Of a stretch of DNA of 64,000 nt, positions 63,436-64,000 are shown one piece after another. The DNA is taken from NCBI RefSeq assembly GCF_036711975.1, contig NC_091973.1, positions 3,782,001-3,846,000 on the forward strand. Reading direction: 5' to 3'. The stretch comes from Onthophagus taurus. Lineage: Eukaryota; Arthropoda; Insecta; Coleoptera; Scarabaeidae. The translations under genes and the position numbers were made by a program. Numbering within the stretch: the first letter of the stretch is position 1; each line of letters opens with the position of its first letter. The notes under the pieces are model-generated. The model worked only from the letters and a program-made list of their open reading frames with translations. It did no database searches and was not told the DNA's origin.

Positions 63436-64000
63436 TTGGATGTTATGTACACTAGAGTAGTAAAAGTACGTGGATGGGGTATGGACCAGAAGAGCAGCCG
63501 GAGTTACACCGTTGACCTCCGGAGTGACCCGATAGCAGTACGAGGAGTTAGTCGGGACAGTTGGATCAGCAGAGTGGGTATTTTTTATCAGTCAGGGGCA
63601 CTCCGTCGACACGTGACTAGAGAAGTGAGAAGATAAAGAAGGTAAGACGAGCGGTTGACCTGAAGGCCGCGCGGTGACCGGACGCGCAGCCCTTTCGCTG
63701 CATCTCAACTGCTTTAAAGGTACTCAATCACAGTAGATTTTTGGGCGCCGGGGGGCGCCGACCCGAGACCAACATCCGCCGCTGTGTCCCACGAACGGAT
63801 GGTCGGCCCGATGCCCCCCTACACGTTCCTTATCGTAGATACGTATATAAATATGTTATATACATATTAGCTATGTATATTTTTGCGCGCCGCGTCGGCG
63901 CGTTTGACAATTCTCCCTCCGCAGTATCCTCACGGAGTCTTCCCCGCAGATCCGCACGCAACTCTCAGCGACCGGCCCTTATATATAACCTACACGATGA
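63436..64000 (+). promoter_or_regulatory. GC/CpG-rich region, possible promoter and first exon of a gene to the right
   Basis: Base composition changes sharply to GC- and CpG-rich. TATCAGTCAGGGG (about 63587) contains an insect-type initiator (TCAGT), and GAAGGTAAGACG at 63639 is a good splice donor. GGGCGCCGGGGGGCGCCG near 63747 and GCGCGCCGCGTCGGCGCG near 63884 are strong palindromes. The open frame at 63436-63636 matches no family. A 5' non-coding exon of a gene beyond the window is the likeliest reading, but it is not proved. Confidence 0.3.

Noticed and set aside
63436-63636. 66-codon frame at the right edge
   Set aside because: No family match; the splice donor at 63641 and initiator-like site suggest non-coding leader sequence instead.

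Overview
The window is AT-rich insect chromosomal DNA, probably from a beetle (an inference: gene content and compact GT-AG introns are insect-like, but nothing here fixes the order). It holds nine recognisable protein-coding genes, all rebuilt from exon homology and matching splice phases. They sit among many transposons, foldback elements, palindromic minisatellites and one 355-bp satellite block. I saw no rRNA, tRNA or CRISPR array.

Layout. 1-1990: two head-to-head LINE fragments. 3129-21408 (+): the 3' part of a dpr (dpr6/dpr10-like) gene for a two-Ig neuronal surface protein. Its 14.8-kb intron carries a nested Tc1/mariner-like transposon (3912-7138), several MITEs, a 1-kb foldback element, a broken Ty3/gypsy fossil and a 2-kb palindromic array. 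24255-28544 (-): ZXD-type nine-finger C2H2 protein, convergent with dpr. 28907-33336 (+): COG2, head-to-head with ZXD and about 360 bp away. 35168-35943 (+): BNIP3. 36702-42872 (-): ABHD18. 43341-44564 (-): SET/I2PP2A. 45140-48751 (-): legless/BCL9. 51723-53569 (-): an unusual PDZ + RING + SINA-like protein. 53984-54472 (-): single-PDZ NHERF1. 59665-61746 (-): TTC39. 63436-64000: GC-rich, promoter-like sequence.

The genes do not form a pathway. They cover neuronal adhesion (Dpr), Golgi tethering (COG2), mitophagy (BNIP3), histone chaperoning/PP2A inhibition (SET), Wnt co-activation (legless), membrane scaffolding (NHERF) and probable ubiquitin ligation (PDZ-RING). The clearest local relationship is the adjacency of NHERF and the PDZ-RING gene, which suggests the second may have captured a PDZ exon from the first.

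The most striking unexplained structure is a family of palindromic tandem arrays at four intronic sites: about 15905-17900 and 18890-19690 in dpr, 29090-30960 in COG2, 40785-42175 in ABHD18. Each unit (127, 127, 132 and 115 bp) contains a near-perfect hairpin with the same asymmetric loop. The hairpin is conserved between loci, while the spacers are locus-specific and homogenised within each array. Two arrays share a right flank, one is enclosed in inverted repeats, one lies between ~190-bp direct repeats, and one has flipped loops in its end units. This looks like a mobile, palindrome-amplifying element family. I could not match it to a named family without a database.
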